Assembly (NCBI RefSeq): GCF_002860205.1
Contig: NZ_PGVB01000029.1
Span: forward strand, 124,001-188,000
Direction: 5' to 3'
Length of the DNA stretch: 64,000 nucleotides
Source: Bacillus sp. T33-2
GTDB taxonomy: Bacteria; Bacillota; Bacilli; Bacillales; Cytobacillaceae
This document shows, in pieces, positions 14,965 to 25,432 of this stretch (position 1 is the first letter of the stretch; each line of letters starts with the position of its first letter). Under the pieces are notes generated by a model. That model was given only the letters and a program-made list of their open reading frames with translations. It was not told the DNA's origin and did no database searches. Made by a program: the position numbers and the translations under genes.

Positions 14965-17265
14965 GTGAAAGGCAAGCTGTTTTATTTTGCGGTCGCCTCC
15001 TTACTTGGGCTTTTGAGTGCGTTAGAGGAGTCTATACTGTTTTTTGGATTGTTCGTTTGCATTGGCATTCTGTTAAAGAAGTTTAGAAACTTCACCAAGG
15101 CACAGCTATATTTGCTTCTGTGTGCTTACTTTATTTTTATAGGCATTGGCCATCTTTCACAGGCCACAAACATGACACGCCTTACAGGCAAAGAAAAGGA
15201 TATTGCCATTTATTTCGATGGAGACATCAAGATAGAAGGCGGCCGTCTGACAGCAACGGTTAACGCCATCCCTGCAGGAGAGAAAATTGTTGTACGCCAC
15301 AACATCGAAACCTGGCAGGAACAGGAACTTCTGAAGAATAGGATAAAACCAGGTGTGGCATGTAAAATAACCGGTACACTCGATGTTCCTGATGAAGCCC
15401 GCAACCCTAATGCATTTAACTACCGTACATACTTGAGCCGGCAGGGTATTTTTTGGATTATGAAACCAGACAGCCTGGATCCCCGAATGTGCAGGCAGCA
15501 GCACGCAAATTTATTAACCAGGCTAAAAAGGGTCAGGCATGAAGGAATTCAATATGTGGTAAAAAACTTCCCGCCTGAAACAGCTGCTGCATCTTCAGCA
15601 TTGCTTTTTGGGGACCAGACTTTAATTGACCCTGGTACTTATGAGGCATATAAGAAAACGGGAACCGTTCATATTCTGTCCATATCAGGCCTGCATGTTG
15701 CGCTGCTTTCCGGAATGATTTATGCCGTATGTTTGAGGACAGGCATGACAAGGGAAAAGGCAGAAACCTCGCTCATTTTATTTTTGCCTGTGTATGCAGT
15801 CTTGACTGGCTTGTCACCGCCGGTAAACCGGGCGGTGATCATGATGATGATCTATTTATGCGGAAAACGGTTCGGCTTTAAGATTGGTCCCGTTGATGCC
15901 GTGTCGTTAGCTTTTATATTATTGATCTCGGTTGATGCTTTTGCCATTTATGAACCGGGCCTCCAGCTATCTTTTTGTGTCACCTTTTCATTGCTCGTAT
16001 CCACACGGGGCATTTTACCGAAATTCAAATCGTTTTTAACAAAATCAGCAGCAATTTCCCTGATTGCCCAGATATCCAGCCTGCCGGTACTGCTGTTCTT
16101 CTTTTATGAATTCTCCCTCATATCGGTAATCGCAAACGCGGTTTTCGTCCCGCTTTTCTCTGCGATTCTCCCGTTGGTGATCGTTCTTTTGTTCCTCCAT
16201 CTTGCATCATCCCAGTTGGCTGACCCACTGTTGAATCTGGCCACTGAGCTGATATCGGCTTCGAACCGTCTTTCTGAAATCATTGCAGCCTTTCCTATGT
16301 CAGATTTCACAGTGGGGAAACCTGGGATTTTCTTAATGCTGCTATATGTATGTGCAATTCCCGCCTCATTTTTAATGTGGGAAAAGAGGAAATTGTTAGC
16401 CTTGTTTATTCCGCTGTTTCCCCTTCTGCTACAGTGTATGATCCCATATATTAACCCTTATGGAAAAATTGTATTTATCGATATTGGGCAAGGAGACAGC
16501 ATTTATATACAGCTCCCTTACAATCGAGGTAATTACCTGGTCGATACCGGAGGCAGAATACCGTTCCAGACAGAGCAGTGGAAGAAACAACGGGAAGATT
16601 TTGAGCCGGGAAAGGATATTCTCGTGCCATACTTAAAAAGTATTGGAATCAGGAACATTGATAAGCTCATCCTGACACACGGAGACATGGACCATATCGG
16701 CGGTGCTGTTGGCTTGCTTGCGGAAATCAATGCAAGAGAAATTGTCCTGCCTGCCTTTGTCCAGCCAGAGGGCTATGAGAGAAATATTCTTAAATTCGCT
16801 CAACAGCGGAACATTCCGGTCAAATTTGTTTCCGCCGGCAACAGATGGAAGGAAGGAAAAACAAGCTTCCAAATCGTTAGCCCTATGGGCCGTTCACAGG
16901 ATAAAAACGATGGATCAATCGTGATACTGGCAAATGCCGGCGGAAAAAAGTGGCTGTTTACAGGAGATCTGGGATTTGAAGGAGAGACGCGTTTCATTGA
17001 TGAATATGGCCAGCTGGACATAGATGTATTGAAGGTTGGCCACCATGGCAGCAGGTCATCAAGCTCTGATCCGTTCCTCAAAATGGTCAAGCCGGAGATT
17101 GCGGTAATATCAGCAGGAGAAAAAAACCGCTATGGCCATCCTCATACTGAAGTGTTGGACCGCCTATCTGACTTCGGGGTGAAAACATATAGAACGGATG
17201 AAAATGGTGCGGTCATCTACACATTTAAAGGTCAAGATGGAACATTTTCAACACAGCTCCCATAA
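14965..17265 (+). CDS. comEC: ComEC/Rec2 DNA uptake channel
   Basis: The 766-residue membrane protein carries the incoming single strand across the membrane. It has two early spans, an extracellular DUF4131-type region, the multi-span competence core around residues 210-500 (ILSISGLHVALLSG), and a C-terminal metallo-beta-lactamase-like domain with THGDMDHIGG and KVGHHGSRSSS, thought to degrade the other strand. The start is GTG after AGGCAGGA. Length and domain order are those of full-length ComEC, so DNA uptake genes look intact here. Confidence 0.96.
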   Translation: MKGKLFYFAVASLLGLLSALEESILFFGLFVCIGILLKKFRNFTKAQLYLLLCAYFIFIGIGHLSQATNMTRLTGKEKDIAIYFDGDIKIEGGRLTATVNAIPAGEKIVVRHNIETWQEQELLKNRIKPGVACKITGTLDVPDEARNPNAFNYRTYLSRQGIFWIMKPDSLDPRMCRQQHANLLTRLKRVRHEGIQYVVKNFPPETAAASSALLFGDQTLIDPGTYEAYKKTGTVHILSISGLHVALLSGMIYAVCLRTGMTREKAETSLILFLPVYAVLTGLSPPVNRAVIMMMIYLCGKRFGFKIGPVDAVSLAFILLISVDAFAIYEPGLQLSFCVTFSLLVSTRGILPKFKSFLTKSAAISLIAQISSLPVLLFFFYEFSLISVIANAVFVPLFSAILPLVIVLLFLHLASSQLADPLLNLATELISASNRLSEIIAAFPMSDFTVGKPGIFLMLLYVCAIPASFLMWEKRKLLALFIPLFPLLLQCMIPYINPYGKIVFIDIGQGDSIYIQLPYNRGNYLVDTGGRIPFQTEQWKKQREDFEPGKDILVPYLKSIGIRNIDKLILTHGDMDHIGGAVGLLAEINAREIVLPAFVQPEGYERNILKFAQQRNIPVKFVSAGNRWKEGKTSFQIVSPMGRSQDKNDGSIVILANAGGKKWLFTGDLGFEGETRFIDEYGQLDIDVLKVGHHGSRSSSSDPFLKMVKPEIAVISAGEKNRYGHPHTEVLDRLSDFGVKTYRTDENGAVIYTFKGQDGTFSTQLP

Positions 17266-17323
17266 TATATAACCAAATATTAAATCCTTGGATTGACGGC
17301 GGTTTTTCATGGTTTAAAGCAAA

Positions 17324-17350
17324 GAGACTGCATGGACAATGCAGTCTCCT
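17324..17350. terminator. Terminator between comEC and yqzM
   Basis: GAGACTGCAT (17324-17333) pairs with ATGCAGTCTC (17339-17348). T runs on either side are weak, so this is a likely but not certain bidirectional stop. Confidence 0.6.
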
Positions 17351-17372
17351 GAATTACCTTATGTATCCGCTG

Positions 17373-17507
17373 TTAGCTTCCGATTAAATGAATGACTGTT
17401 GCAATAATAAACATTGTTGCAAAGAATCCGAACGAAACGATGAAGCCCACAGCTGAATCCACGGCATCATTGCGAGTGCTTTGAACGTTCTTTTCAAATT
17501 GGTTCAC
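17373..17507 (-). CDS. yqzM: YqzM family small membrane protein
   Basis: The 44-residue product contains RNDAVDSAVGFIVSFGFFAT and one hydrophobic span (about residues 19-42). It matches Bacillus YqzM in sequence, size and place, opposite to and between comEC and holA. The GTG start follows AGGGGGGATGG. Function unknown. Confidence 0.88.
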   Translation of the reverse strand: MNQFEKNVQSTRNDAVDSAVGFIVSFGFFATMFIIATVIHLIGS

Positions 17508-17814
17508 AGTCCATCCCCCCTATTTCCATAAATTATAAGCGATTTCCAAATAAAAATCCAGCATTCCTCATGTCTGCTTTCCTATTATGACAAGAGTTGT
17601 CACAAATACTTTCCCTGTCCGGGGCTACAATAAAATTACAACTAAGATCTTCCGGCGTCATATGAGTATCCTAGGCCTTGTATGGCGGCGTTCAATATAA
17701 ATTGGGAATTGGTCCGGGAACAAGGGGGGCCAGTTCCCTTTGGGTACTTGTCAAAATGTCCAAGCTTCTTTACGATAGGAGGGGAACATACTCATTTCGA
17801 TCGGAGCGAGACGA

Positions 17815-18846
17815 TTGCTTTTAGACATTTGGAAACAGATCAAGAAAAATCAAATACAGCCTCTGTATTTATTATATGGAACGGAATCTTTTCTTATTAA
17901 TGAAACAAAGCAGCTTTTGATGAAGCACGTATTGGCAGATGATGAAGCTGATTTTAATTTATCCGTGTACGACCTGGAAGAGACGCCTGTGGAAGCTGCC
18001 ATAGAGGATGCCGAAACTTTTCCATTCATGGGTGGGAAACGGCTGATTGTGCTGCAAAATCCGGTATTTTTGACATCTGAGAAAACCAGGGAAAAGGTTG
18101 AGCATAACCTGTCGCGGCTTGAGGCATATTTGGACCAGCCTGCTCCATATTCGGTTGTTGTGTTCGCTGCCCCGTATGAGAAGCTGGACGAACGGAAGAA
18201 AATTACAAAAGCATTAAAGCGGCAGGCTGCTATTGTGGAGGCTAAAAAGCTAACGGAGCAGGAGCTGAGAGTCTGGGTCAAGGACCGTGCATTTTCCAAC
18301 GGTGTTGAAATTGACGACGACGCAATCGACATGATGCTCATACTATCCGGGAATAATTTGTTTATCCTGACTGGCGAAGTGGACAAGCTGGCCCTTTATG
18401 CAGGCAGGGATACAAGAATTAATTCAGAGATGGTCGACAAGCTCGTGGCAAGGTCCCTCGAACAGAACATTTTTGCTCTAGTCGATAAGGCTGTACATAG
18501 GAAAATAGATGAGGCGCTAAGGATATATTATGACTTGCTTAAACAAAATGAGGAACCAATAAAAATTCTTTCTGTCATAACGGGACAGTTCCGGCTGATT
18601 TACCAGGTTAAAGAGTTGGCAAGGAGAGGGTATGGACAGCAGCAGATTGCCGGCTTTTTAAAGGTTCACCCCTTCAGGATAAAACTTGCCGCAGGCCAGG
18701 CCAGGTCTTTCACAGACGAAGAACTGGCAAGGATCATGAAGATGCTTGCTGATGCCGATTACCAAATGAAAAGCGGAGGGATGAAAAAAGGGTTATTAAT
18801 CGAAATGATTCTCTTGCAGCTTAATGGCAAGGACAAACAAAAATAG
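17815..18846 (+). CDS. holA: DNA polymerase III delta subunit
   Basis: The 343-residue clamp-loader subunit opens the sliding clamp. The start region IWKQIKKNQIQPLYLLYGTE is the usual N terminus of delta, with LYGxE in place of a Walker A motif, and the C-terminal collar domain is complete. The start is TTG at 17815 with GGAGCGAG upstream; a longer overlapping frame from 17682 is out of register. It ends at a strong terminator before the convergent rpsT. Confidence 0.93.
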   Translation: MLLDIWKQIKKNQIQPLYLLYGTESFLINETKQLLMKHVLADDEADFNLSVYDLEETPVEAAIEDAETFPFMGGKRLIVLQNPVFLTSEKTREKVEHNLSRLEAYLDQPAPYSVVVFAAPYEKLDERKKITKALKRQAAIVEAKKLTEQELRVWVKDRAFSNGVEIDDDAIDMMLILSGNNLFILTGEVDKLALYAGRDTRINSEMVDKLVARSLEQNIFALVDKAVHRKIDEALRIYYDLLKQNEEPIKILSVITGQFRLIYQVKELARRGYGQQQIAGFLKVHPFRIKLAAGQARSFTDEELARIMKMLADADYQMKSGGMKKGLLIEMILLQLNGKDKQK

Positions 18847-18855
18847 GCATGGAAA

Positions 18856-18888
18856 AACCACGGACGAAAATTTTGTCCGTGGTTTTTA
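18856..18888 (+). terminator. Terminator of holA
   Basis: AACCACGGAC (18856-18865) and GTCCGTGGTT (18875-18884) form a perfect 10-bp stem followed by TTT. Confidence 0.85.
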
Positions 18889-18896
18889 TGAAAATA

Positions 18897-18923
18897 AAAA
18901 AACGACCTTACGGGTCGTTTTTA
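18897..18923 (-). terminator. Terminator of rpsT
   Basis: On the minus strand a stem of ACGACC with GGTCGT around a short loop is followed by seven T, just after the rpsT stop. Confidence 0.8.
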
Positions 18924-18931
18924 AATGGCTA

Positions 18932-19192
18932 TTAACCGTTTGCGTTCAATTTTTTCATTAAGCGGGACTTTTTGCGGGCAGCTGCATTTTTGTGGATTAA
19001 ACCTTTTGCAGCAGCTTTGTCCAGTTTGCTAGCCGCTTCAGCGAAAGCTTCTTTAGCTTGAGCATCATTGTTGGTGATACCAGCTTCAGCTTTCTTGACT
19101 GCAGTACGCATGGAAGATTTAATAGTAGCGTTATGTGCTTTGCTTGCTTCACTAGTTTTGACACGCTTGATTGCTGATTTAATGTTTGGCAT
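18932..19192 (-). CDS. rpsT: Ribosomal protein S20
   Basis: The 86-residue, Lys/Ala-rich helical protein binds 16S rRNA early in 30S assembly. It begins [15 protein letters not shown] and has the usual [16 protein letters not shown] end. The start is the ATG at 19192 after AGGAGGTGA; a GTG three codons upstream is part of that site. It is a single gene with its own terminator. Confidence 0.97.
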   Translation of the reverse strand: MPNIKSAIKRVKTSEASKAHNATIKSSMRTAVKKAEAGITNNDAQAKEAFAEAASKLDKAAAKGLIHKNAAARKKSRLMKKLNANG

Positions 19193-19398
19193 TCCGTTCA
19201 CCTCCTAAAAAAGCATCGAGAATTTATGGAACTCGACTTTTCCAGTACATTTCTTATTATAAAGAACAAGTGATATTTTATCAAACGACTGATAATAATG
19301 CAATACTCTACTTCAATTTAAGTTATTCCATGAATGTTTTTAACTTTGAAAGGAAAAGATAGGAAACAACTTAAAAAATCCCAATAGCTGGAGGGTTT

Positions 19399-20526
19399 AT
19401 GATGAAGGAATCTGTCGATTTAAGCAAATATTCTGTTCGAACAGATTTGGCAATTGAAGCAAGGGAAATGGTTTTGGCGGACCGGGGCCGTACGGTCCAT
19501 GATCAGGAAGACCAGTCAAGGATCGAAGGGGTGATCACAAAAGAAAAAGAAGAAAACGGGATTAACATTTCCCTTGTGGAAATCACCGCGGACGGTGAAG
19601 CTGCAATGGGGAAAAAGCAAGGGAAGTATATAACCATTGAAGTGACAGGTATCCGCCAGCAGGATACCCAACTGCAGAAAAATGTAGGCAAGGTTTTTTC
19701 CAACGAATTTTCCCGTTTTCTAAAACAAGTAGGGCTCCAAGAAAATGCCTCATGCCTCGTAGTAGGCCTGGGTAATTGGAATGTGACGCCTGACGCCCTC
19801 GGTCCGCTTGTTTGTGAAAATCTGCTGGTGACCCGGCACCTTTTCGAGTTGCAGCCGGAAAATGTCAGCGCAGGATACCGGGCGGTCAGTGCGCTTGCGC
19901 CTGGAGTCATGGGTTTAACGGGAATTGAAACAAGTGACATCATTTTTGGGGTAGTAGAAAAGACAAAGCCGGATTTTGTCATTGCGATAGATGCTTTAGC
20001 TTCCAGGTCAATTGAACGGGTTAACGCCACAATCCAAATTTCAGACACGGGCATCCATCCTGGGTCTGGGGTCGGGAATAAACGGAAAGAGCTGAGCAAA
20101 GAAACCCTGGGAATCCCTGTTATTGCGATCGGGGTGCCGACCGTTGTGGATGCCGTTTCAATCACAAGCGACACAATTGATTTTATCCTTAAACATTTCG
20201 GAAAGGAAATGAGGGAGGGCGGGCGTCCATCACGCGCGCTTGCACCAGCGGGAATGAGCTTTGGAGAAAAGCGGAAACTGACGGAAGACGATCTTCCCGA
20301 AGAACAGCACCGCAAAGCTTTTTTGGGAATGGTAGGTGCATTAGAGGAAGATGAGAAGCGGCAGTTGATCTTTGAAGTGCTGTCCCCGCTTGGACATAAT
20401 CTGATGGTTACACCAAAGGAAGTTGACGTATTTATTGAAGATATGGCCAACCTGCTTGCAACCGGCTTGAATAACGCGTTGCATCAGACAGTAACTGGAA
20501 ACAATGCAGGCTATTATACACGCTGA
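19399..20526 (+). CDS. gpr: GPR germination protease
   Basis: The 375-residue protease degrades small acid-soluble spore proteins at germination. It is made as a zymogen whose N-terminal propeptide is cut within the first 20 residues; [11 protein letters not shown] here matches that region. Core blocks [14 protein letters not shown] and [20 protein letters not shown] are intact. Two ATGs in a row follow CTGGAGGG; the second (19402) has better spacing. The gene is expected in the forespore, but I could not fix a SigG promoter. A 315-residue antisense frame is a shadow. Confidence 0.96.
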   Translation: MMKESVDLSKYSVRTDLAIEAREMVLADRGRTVHDQEDQSRIEGVITKEKEENGINISLVEITADGEAAMGKKQGKYITIEVTGIRQQDTQLQKNVGKVFSNEFSRFLKQVGLQENASCLVVGLGNWNVTPDALGPLVCENLLVTRHLFELQPENVSAGYRAVSALAPGVMGLTGIETSDIIFGVVEKTKPDFVIAIDALASRSIERVNATIQISDTGIHPGSGVGNKRKELSKETLGIPVIAIGVPTVVDAVSITSDTIDFILKHFGKEMREGGRPSRALAPAGMSFGEKRKLTEDDLPEEQHRKAFLGMVGALEEDEKRQLIFEVLSPLGHNLMVTPKEVDVFIEDMANLLATGLNNALHQTVTGNNAGYYTR

Positions 20527-20606
20527 CGACAATCTGTCAAAAAACCGGTTCTATCTTCTCTAGCAAAGTCATAACATCTACTAGACTTGCTAAACGGGGT
20601 GGAACG

Positions 20607-21812
20607 ATGAAACATATCAAAAGTCCGGGCATTATTGTGTCTGTCCAGGGGACAAGTGTACTTAAGGTTGCTGCAGGGTTTGTTCTATTTCTTGTAACGG
20701 TTTTTGCGCTTAGCGGGATAATGACCTCTCTGCGGCCGGAATACCGTATTGCCTCCGCTTCTGTTAATCATGCTGCGACAAACATAACCGGTGAATTGCT
20801 TTTCCAGCTGATGGGATGGGAAAATCACTACTTTCTGGATGCCGTTCCCGACAAAAATACGTCACCTGGCTTGACAAGCTTAATGTTTAAGCTTTCCACA
20901 AATGTCAACCTCGATGACCCTCGAAGCTTGCTTGGAAGGGAACTGCCAGGTTTTTCGTTTTTTGATGGGGAAATTCTTGTAGCAGGAGAAGGAACCAATT
21001 ACACCAACATGCCAATGGAGTCGGCCCCGCCGATCGAGGTGCTAAAAGCAGAGCAGGAGGCAGCCCTGCAGAATACTGAAGATATTGAGAACCCTGGTAG
21101 CGGGTCAGGAACGGCAGTACCGCCGATGACCACAGGGGACAGGAAGGTTGTTTACGTCTACTTTACACATACACGCGAATCTTATCTGCCATATTTAAAA
21201 GGGGTAACCGATCCAAACAAAGCCTACCACACAGAAATTAATGTGACGAGGATAGGAGATAAGCTGAAAGAATCACTCGAAAGCAAAGGGATCGGCACCA
21301 CCTTGGATAAAACGGATATCATGGAAAACCTTAACAAAAAAGGACTTGGATTCGGCCGGGCCTACCAGGAGTCCCGCCCGGTTGTAGCAGCCGCCATGGC
21401 TGGTGACCGGAACCTTCAATACTTTATTGACATCCATCGGGATGGCCACCGCAGGGATAAGACGACCATTGATATAAACGGCCAACCGTATGCCAAATTG
21501 GCGTTTGTCATCGGCGCAGAAAACGTAAATTATGAAAAAAATCTTACATTGGCGAATGCATTGCACGAATTGCTTCAGCAGAAATATAAGGGATTGAGCA
21601 GGGGAATCATCCAGAAAAAAGGCGAAACTACCAACGGGAAATTCAACCAGGATTTATCGCAGAATGCCCTTTTAATAGAATTTGGCGGGGTGGACAATAC
21701 GTTCGAAGAACTGAACCGGTCAGCCGAAGCTCTTGCTGATGTTTTCAGTGAATTCTACTGGCAGGCGGAAAAAGTCAACCAGCCGGAAGGCTCGCCAGCT
21801 GAAAAGAAATAA
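20607..21812 (+). CDS. spoIIP: SpoIIP engulfment peptidoglycan hydrolase
   Basis: The 401-residue protein has one N-terminal span (residues about 22-40), a linker and the SpoIIP amidase/endopeptidase domain. YVYFTHTRESYLPY, FIDIHRDGHRRD with its metal-binding His/Asp, and LIEFGGVDNT are the usual active-site blocks. With SpoIID and SpoIIM it drives membrane migration in engulfment. It follows gpr, as in B. subtilis. The ATG is 6 to 7 bases after GGGGTGG. Confidence 0.95.
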   Translation: MKHIKSPGIIVSVQGTSVLKVAAGFVLFLVTVFALSGIMTSLRPEYRIASASVNHAATNITGELLFQLMGWENHYFLDAVPDKNTSPGLTSLMFKLSTNVNLDDPRSLLGRELPGFSFFDGEILVAGEGTNYTNMPMESAPPIEVLKAEQEAALQNTEDIENPGSGSGTAVPPMTTGDRKVVYVYFTHTRESYLPYLKGVTDPNKAYHTEINVTRIGDKLKESLESKGIGTTLDKTDIMENLNKKGLGFGRAYQESRPVVAAAMAGDRNLQYFIDIHRDGHRRDKTTIDINGQPYAKLAFVIGAENVNYEKNLTLANALHELLQQKYKGLSRGIIQKKGETTNGKFNQDLSQNALLIEFGGVDNTFEELNRSAEALADVFSEFYWQAEKVNQPEGSPAEKK

Positions 21813-21833
21813 CGATTTGGCCGGGTGATCGAA

Positions 21834-22172
21834 ATGAAAATTTTTATGTTAAAATGCATCCTCCTGGCTGCCTTGATGTTCCTGTCTGTCCTTGTGGGAA
21901 TGCAGCAGGCGAATGAAGGGATCAACAATATGAGGGGCTACGGGGACCCAGAATTTAAAAGTGGCTTGTCCATCAACGAGGATAAAGCCGCAATCCTGGG
22001 AAACGATGTGTCCAGCCATGACCTTCAACAAAAAAGAGAGAAACTGCAAGAAATGAAGGCCTTCAATTTCTTCTCCTCAATCGGGAAAGAGCTTGCTGAC
22101 GGCATATCCTCAGGCGTGAAGAAAACAATTGAATCAATCTCCGGCAAAACAAAAGACGGGCAGGAAGAATAG
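21834..22172 (+). CDS. yqxA: YqxA family protein (DUF3679)
   Basis: The 112-residue protein has an N-terminal hydrophobic stretch (MLKCILLAALMFLSVLVG) that is a signal or anchor, then a polar region with QANEGINNMRGY, typical of Bacillus YqxA. Function unknown; it lies after spoIIP and may share its mother-cell expression. ATG at 21834 is preferred to the GTG nine bases upstream, which falls in the ribosome binding site. Confidence 0.82.
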   Translation: MKIFMLKCILLAALMFLSVLVGMQQANEGINNMRGYGDPEFKSGLSINEDKAAILGNDVSSHDLQQKREKLQEMKAFNFFSSIGKELADGISSGVKKTIESISGKTKDGQEE

Positions 22173-22198
22173 CGGGCGAACACAGCCCGCTATATTTG
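22171..22198 (+). terminator. Terminator after yqxA
   Basis: AGCGGGC (22171-22177) pairs with GCCCGCT (22185-22191), followed by ATATTTG. The stem begins at the stop codon. Confidence 0.7.
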
Positions 22199-22228
22199 TG
22201 TTTCCAGCAGCTGGACTCGCTATTATCA

Positions 22229-22257
22229 TTGAATCTTGATTTCCTGACTGATATAAT
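22229..22257 (+). promoter_or_regulatory. SigA-type promoter of lepA
   Basis: TTGAAT (22229-22234), 17 bases, then a perfect TATAAT (22252-22257), 43 bases before the lepA start. Confidence 0.7.
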
Positions 22258-22299
22258 CAAAAATAGTGTACATGCGCGAGTATAGTAGGAGTGGAAGTT

Positions 22300-24135
22300 A
22301 TGAACAGACAAGAAAGGCTTGAAAGACAATCCAAGATCCGTAATTTTTCAATTATCGCCCATATCGACCATGGCAAATCCACATTGGCCGACCGGATCCT
22401 TGAAAAGACGAATGCATTGACATCAAGGGAGATGAAGGACCAGCTGCTGGATTCCATGGATCTTGAAAGAGAACGTGGAATTACAATTAAACTGAATTCA
22501 GTTCAATTAAAATACAGGGCAAAGGACGGGGAAGTGTACACTTTCCATTTAATAGATACACCAGGGCATGTCGATTTCACATATGAGGTTTCCCGGAGCC
22601 TTGCAGCATGTGAAGGTGCTGTCCTCGTTGTCGATGCCGCCCAGGGCATCGAAGCCCAGACACTGGCGAACGTGTATTTAGCTTTGGATAATGACCTGGA
22701 AATCGTTCCAGTCATCAATAAAATTGACCTGCCCAGCGCAGATCCCGAACGCGTCCGAAATGAAATAGAAGATGTGATCGGCCTGGATGCCTCAGAAGCA
22801 GTTCTTGCTTCAGCAAAAGCGGGAATAGGAATAGAGGAAATACTGGAGCAAATCGTGGAAAAGGTCCCAGCACCAGAAGGCGACCCGGACTCACCACTCA
22901 AAGCACTTATTTTTGACTCTTTATACGATGCATACCGCGGGGTTGTTGCTTATATCCGTGTCGTCGAAGGCACGGTGAAGGTCGGCGATAAAATAAGAAT
23001 GATGGCAACAAGGAAAGAGTTTGAAGTCACGGAAGTAGGAGTATTCACGCCAAAAGCTGTGGCGGTTGACGAATTGTCTGTCGGGGATGTAGGGTTTTTA
23101 ACCGCCTCCATCAAAAATGTTGGCGATACCCGCGTAGGGGATACAATTACAACAGCCAAAAACGGGGCAACCGAGGCGCTTCCTGGCTACAGGCGCTTAA
23201 ACCCCATGGTTTACTGTGGACTTTACCCAATCGATTCTGCAAAATTCAATGATTTACGGGAAGCTCTGGAAAAGCTGGAGCTGAATGATTCCGCATTACA
23301 GTTTGAACCAGAGACCTCCCAGGCACTCGGATTCGGATTCCGCTGCGGATTCCTGGGCCTGCTGCATATGGAAATCATTCAGGAACGGATCGAAAGAGAG
23401 TTCAAAATCGATCTGATTACGACAGCGCCGAGTGTAATTTACGATGTCATCCTGACCGACGGGTCTGAAGTCAAAGTGGACAACCCGGCCAATATGCCTG
23501 ATCCGCAGAAAATTGACCGGATTGAAGAACCATATGTAAAGGCTTCAATGATGGCACCGAATGACTATGTCGGGGCAATCATGGAGCTTTGCCAGGAAAA
23601 ACGCGGCATTTTTATCGATATGCAGTACATGGATGAAACACGTGTAAGCATTGTTTACGAAATTCCGTTATCAGAAATCGTTTACGACTTTTTTGACCAG
23701 CTGAAATCCAGCACGAGGGGTTATGCTTCCTTTGACTATGAATTAATTGGCTATAAACCATCCAAGCTTGTTAAGATGGATATCCTTTTGAATGGTGAAA
23801 AAGTTGATGCACTCAGTTTTATTGTGCATAAGGATTTTGCGTATGACCGGGGCAAGATCATTGTAGAAAAGCTGAAAGAGCTAATCCCGCGCCAGCAATT
23901 CGAAGTGCCGGTCCAGGCAGCCATCGGCCAGAAAATCGTTGCTCGTTCATCGATCAAGGCGATGCGAAAGAACGTCCTTGCCAAATGTTACGGCGGTGAC
24001 ATTTCCCGTAAACGGAAGCTACTTGAGAAACAAAAAGAAGGCAAAAAGCGGATGAAGCAGGTCGGTTCCGTAGAGGTTCCGCAGGAAGCCTTCATGGCGG
24101 TATTAAAAATGGACGACAGCAATCCAAAGAAATAA
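22300..24135 (+). CDS. lepA: Elongation factor 4 (LepA)
   Basis: The 611-residue translational GTPase has [13 protein letters not shown] (G1), DTPGHVDF (G3), NKIDLP (G4) and the LepA C-terminal domain ending with [20 protein letters not shown]. It moves or remodels ribosomes on the membrane-linked translation path. ATG at 22300 is chosen because AGGAG lies 8 bases before it; a GTG nine bases upstream overlaps that site. Confidence 0.97.
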   Translation: MNRQERLERQSKIRNFSIIAHIDHGKSTLADRILEKTNALTSREMKDQLLDSMDLERERGITIKLNSVQLKYRAKDGEVYTFHLIDTPGHVDFTYEVSRSLAACEGAVLVVDAAQGIEAQTLANVYLALDNDLEIVPVINKIDLPSADPERVRNEIEDVIGLDASEAVLASAKAGIGIEEILEQIVEKVPAPEGDPDSPLKALIFDSLYDAYRGVVAYIRVVEGTVKVGDKIRMMATRKEFEVTEVGVFTPKAVAVDELSVGDVGFLTASIKNVGDTRVGDTITTAKNGATEALPGYRRLNPMVYCGLYPIDSAKFNDLREALEKLELNDSALQFEPETSQALGFGFRCGFLGLLHMEIIQERIEREFKIDLITTAPSVIYDVILTDGSEVKVDNPANMPDPQKIDRIEEPYVKASMMAPNDYVGAIMELCQEKRGIFIDMQYMDETRVSIVYEIPLSEIVYDFFDQLKSSTRGYASFDYELIGYKPSKLVKMDILLNGEKVDALSFIVHKDFAYDRGKIIVEKLKELIPRQQFEVPVQAAIGQKIVARSSIKAMRKNVLAKCYGGDISRKRKLLEKQKEGKKRMKQVGSVEVPQEAFMAVLKMDDSNPKK

Positions 24136-24153
24136 GAATTTTGATTTATCAAG

Positions 24154-24198
24154 GAGGTTGGGGACGCTTAAGTTCAGGCGCGTCCCGGCCTCTTTTTG
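24154..24198 (+). terminator. Terminator between lepA and hemW
   Basis: A stem with core GGGACGC (24161-24167) and GCGTCCC (24180-24186), extended by GAGG and CCTC, is followed by five T. hemW therefore probably has separate transcription or depends on read-through. Confidence 0.75.
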
Positions 24199-24251
24199 AA
24201 TGGATATATGGAAATTCAGGAATTAACTCAAAAATGACAGGAAGTGAACAA

Positions 24252-25397
24252 ATGATTAAAGCCGCTTATATCCACATCCCGTTTTGCGAGCATATCTGCC
24301 ATTATTGCGATTTTAATAAGGTGTTTTTGAAAAACCAGCCTGTCGGCGAATATCTTGCTTCCCTGGAAAAAGAGATGGTGCTGACTTTAAAGGATAAGCC
24401 GGCTGCAAAGCTTGACTCCATTTTTGTCGGCGGCGGAACACCTACAGCTCTGAATGAGAACCAGCTTTTTGAACTGTGCGGATCGATAAGAAGGGTGCTT
24501 CCATATGATGAACGGACGGAATTTACGTTTGAGGCCAATCCTGGAGATCTTTCGAAGGAAAAGTTGCAGATTTTAAAAGATGCGGGTGTAAACCGCCTCA
24601 GCTTTGGGGTGCAGACCTTCAATGATGAACTGCTTAGATCTATCGGCCGCACACACCGTGCCAAGGATGTCTTTAAATCAATTGAAGCCGCAAAACAGAC
24701 CGGTTTTAACAACATCAGCATTGACCTGATCTATAGCCTTCCTGGCCAAACGCTCGCTGATTTTAAAGAAACTCTTGACATTGCTTTTGGGCTTGACATC
24801 CAGCATTATTCAGGATATTCACTGATCATTGAACCTAAGACGGTATTTTACAATTTGATGAACCGCGGCACGCTTCGTCTGCCCGGGGAAGAGACAGAAG
24901 CAGAAATGTATGAACTGCTGATGGAGCAAATGGAACTGCACGGATTTTATCAATATGAGATCAGCAATTTCGGCATTCCGGGCTACGAAAGCCGACATAA
25001 CCTCACTTACTGGAACAATGAGGAATATTATGGATTCGGTGCAGGTGCCCATAGTTATGTACACGGGTTACGCCAGTCAAACTATGGCCCGCTGAAAAAA
25101 TATATGGAACCGCTCCAGACAGGATCGCTCCCTGTTTTGGATTCCCACCCTGTTACACGGTCCGAGCAGATGGAAGAAGAGCTATTTCTCGGCCTGAGGA
25201 AGACAAATGGTGTGCCTGTTCGACGTTTTATGGAGAAATTCGGGGCGGATCCCCGGCACTTGTTCAAAAATGAAATCGACAGCCTGGTTGCCAGAAAGCT
25301 TCTTTATGCAACAAAGGAGGAAATCCGGCTTACCAAGATTGGACGCCTGCTCGGAAATGAAGTATTTCAATCATTCCTTGGTGTATCAAATCATTGA
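24252..25397 (+). CDS. hemW: HemW, radical SAM heme chaperone
   Basis: The 381-residue protein has the radical SAM cluster motif CEHICHYC (Cx3Cx2C) near residue 15 and GGGTPTAL. HemW-type proteins bind heme and lack coproporphyrinogen oxidase activity; the family was formerly called HemN (yqeR in Bacillus). The start ATG at 24252 follows GGAAGTGAAC; the frame extends 37 codons upstream through the terminator and is not likely to be translated there. Its stop codon overlaps the -35 box of hrcA. Confidence 0.92.
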   Translation: MIKAAYIHIPFCEHICHYCDFNKVFLKNQPVGEYLASLEKEMVLTLKDKPAAKLDSIFVGGGTPTALNENQLFELCGSIRRVLPYDERTEFTFEANPGDLSKEKLQILKDAGVNRLSFGVQTFNDELLRSIGRTHRAKDVFKSIEAAKQTGFNNISIDLIYSLPGQTLADFKETLDIAFGLDIQHYSGYSLIIEPKTVFYNLMNRGTLRLPGEETEAEMYELLMEQMELHGFYQYEISNFGIPGYESRHNLTYWNNEEYYGFGAGAHSYVHGLRQSNYGPLKKYMEPLQTGSLPVLDSHPVTRSEQMEEELFLGLRKTNGVPVRRFMEKFGADPRHLFKNEIDSLVARKLLYATKEEIRLTKIGRLLGNEVFQSFLGVSNH

Positions 25398-25420
25398 CAT
25401 TATCACCTATTATTGATAAT
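25394..25420 (+). promoter_or_regulatory. Promoter of the hrcA heat-shock operon
   Basis: A perfect TTGACA (25394-25399) overlaps the hemW stop codon, with GATAAT at 25415-25420. The 15-base spacer is short, so the exact -10 is uncertain. Confidence 0.6.
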
Positions 25421-25432
25421 TTATTATTAGAT

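Noticed and set aside
17682-17900. 72-codon frame upstream of and overlapping holA
   Set aside because: Out of frame with holA, no ribosome binding site, and no similarity recognised.
19503-20450. 315-codon antisense frame over gpr
   Set aside because: Ser/Pro/Arg-rich translation typical of the reverse strand of a conserved gene; gpr itself is clear.
21273-21566. 97-codon antisense frame over spoIIP
   Set aside because: Shadow of a conserved coding region with no start signals.
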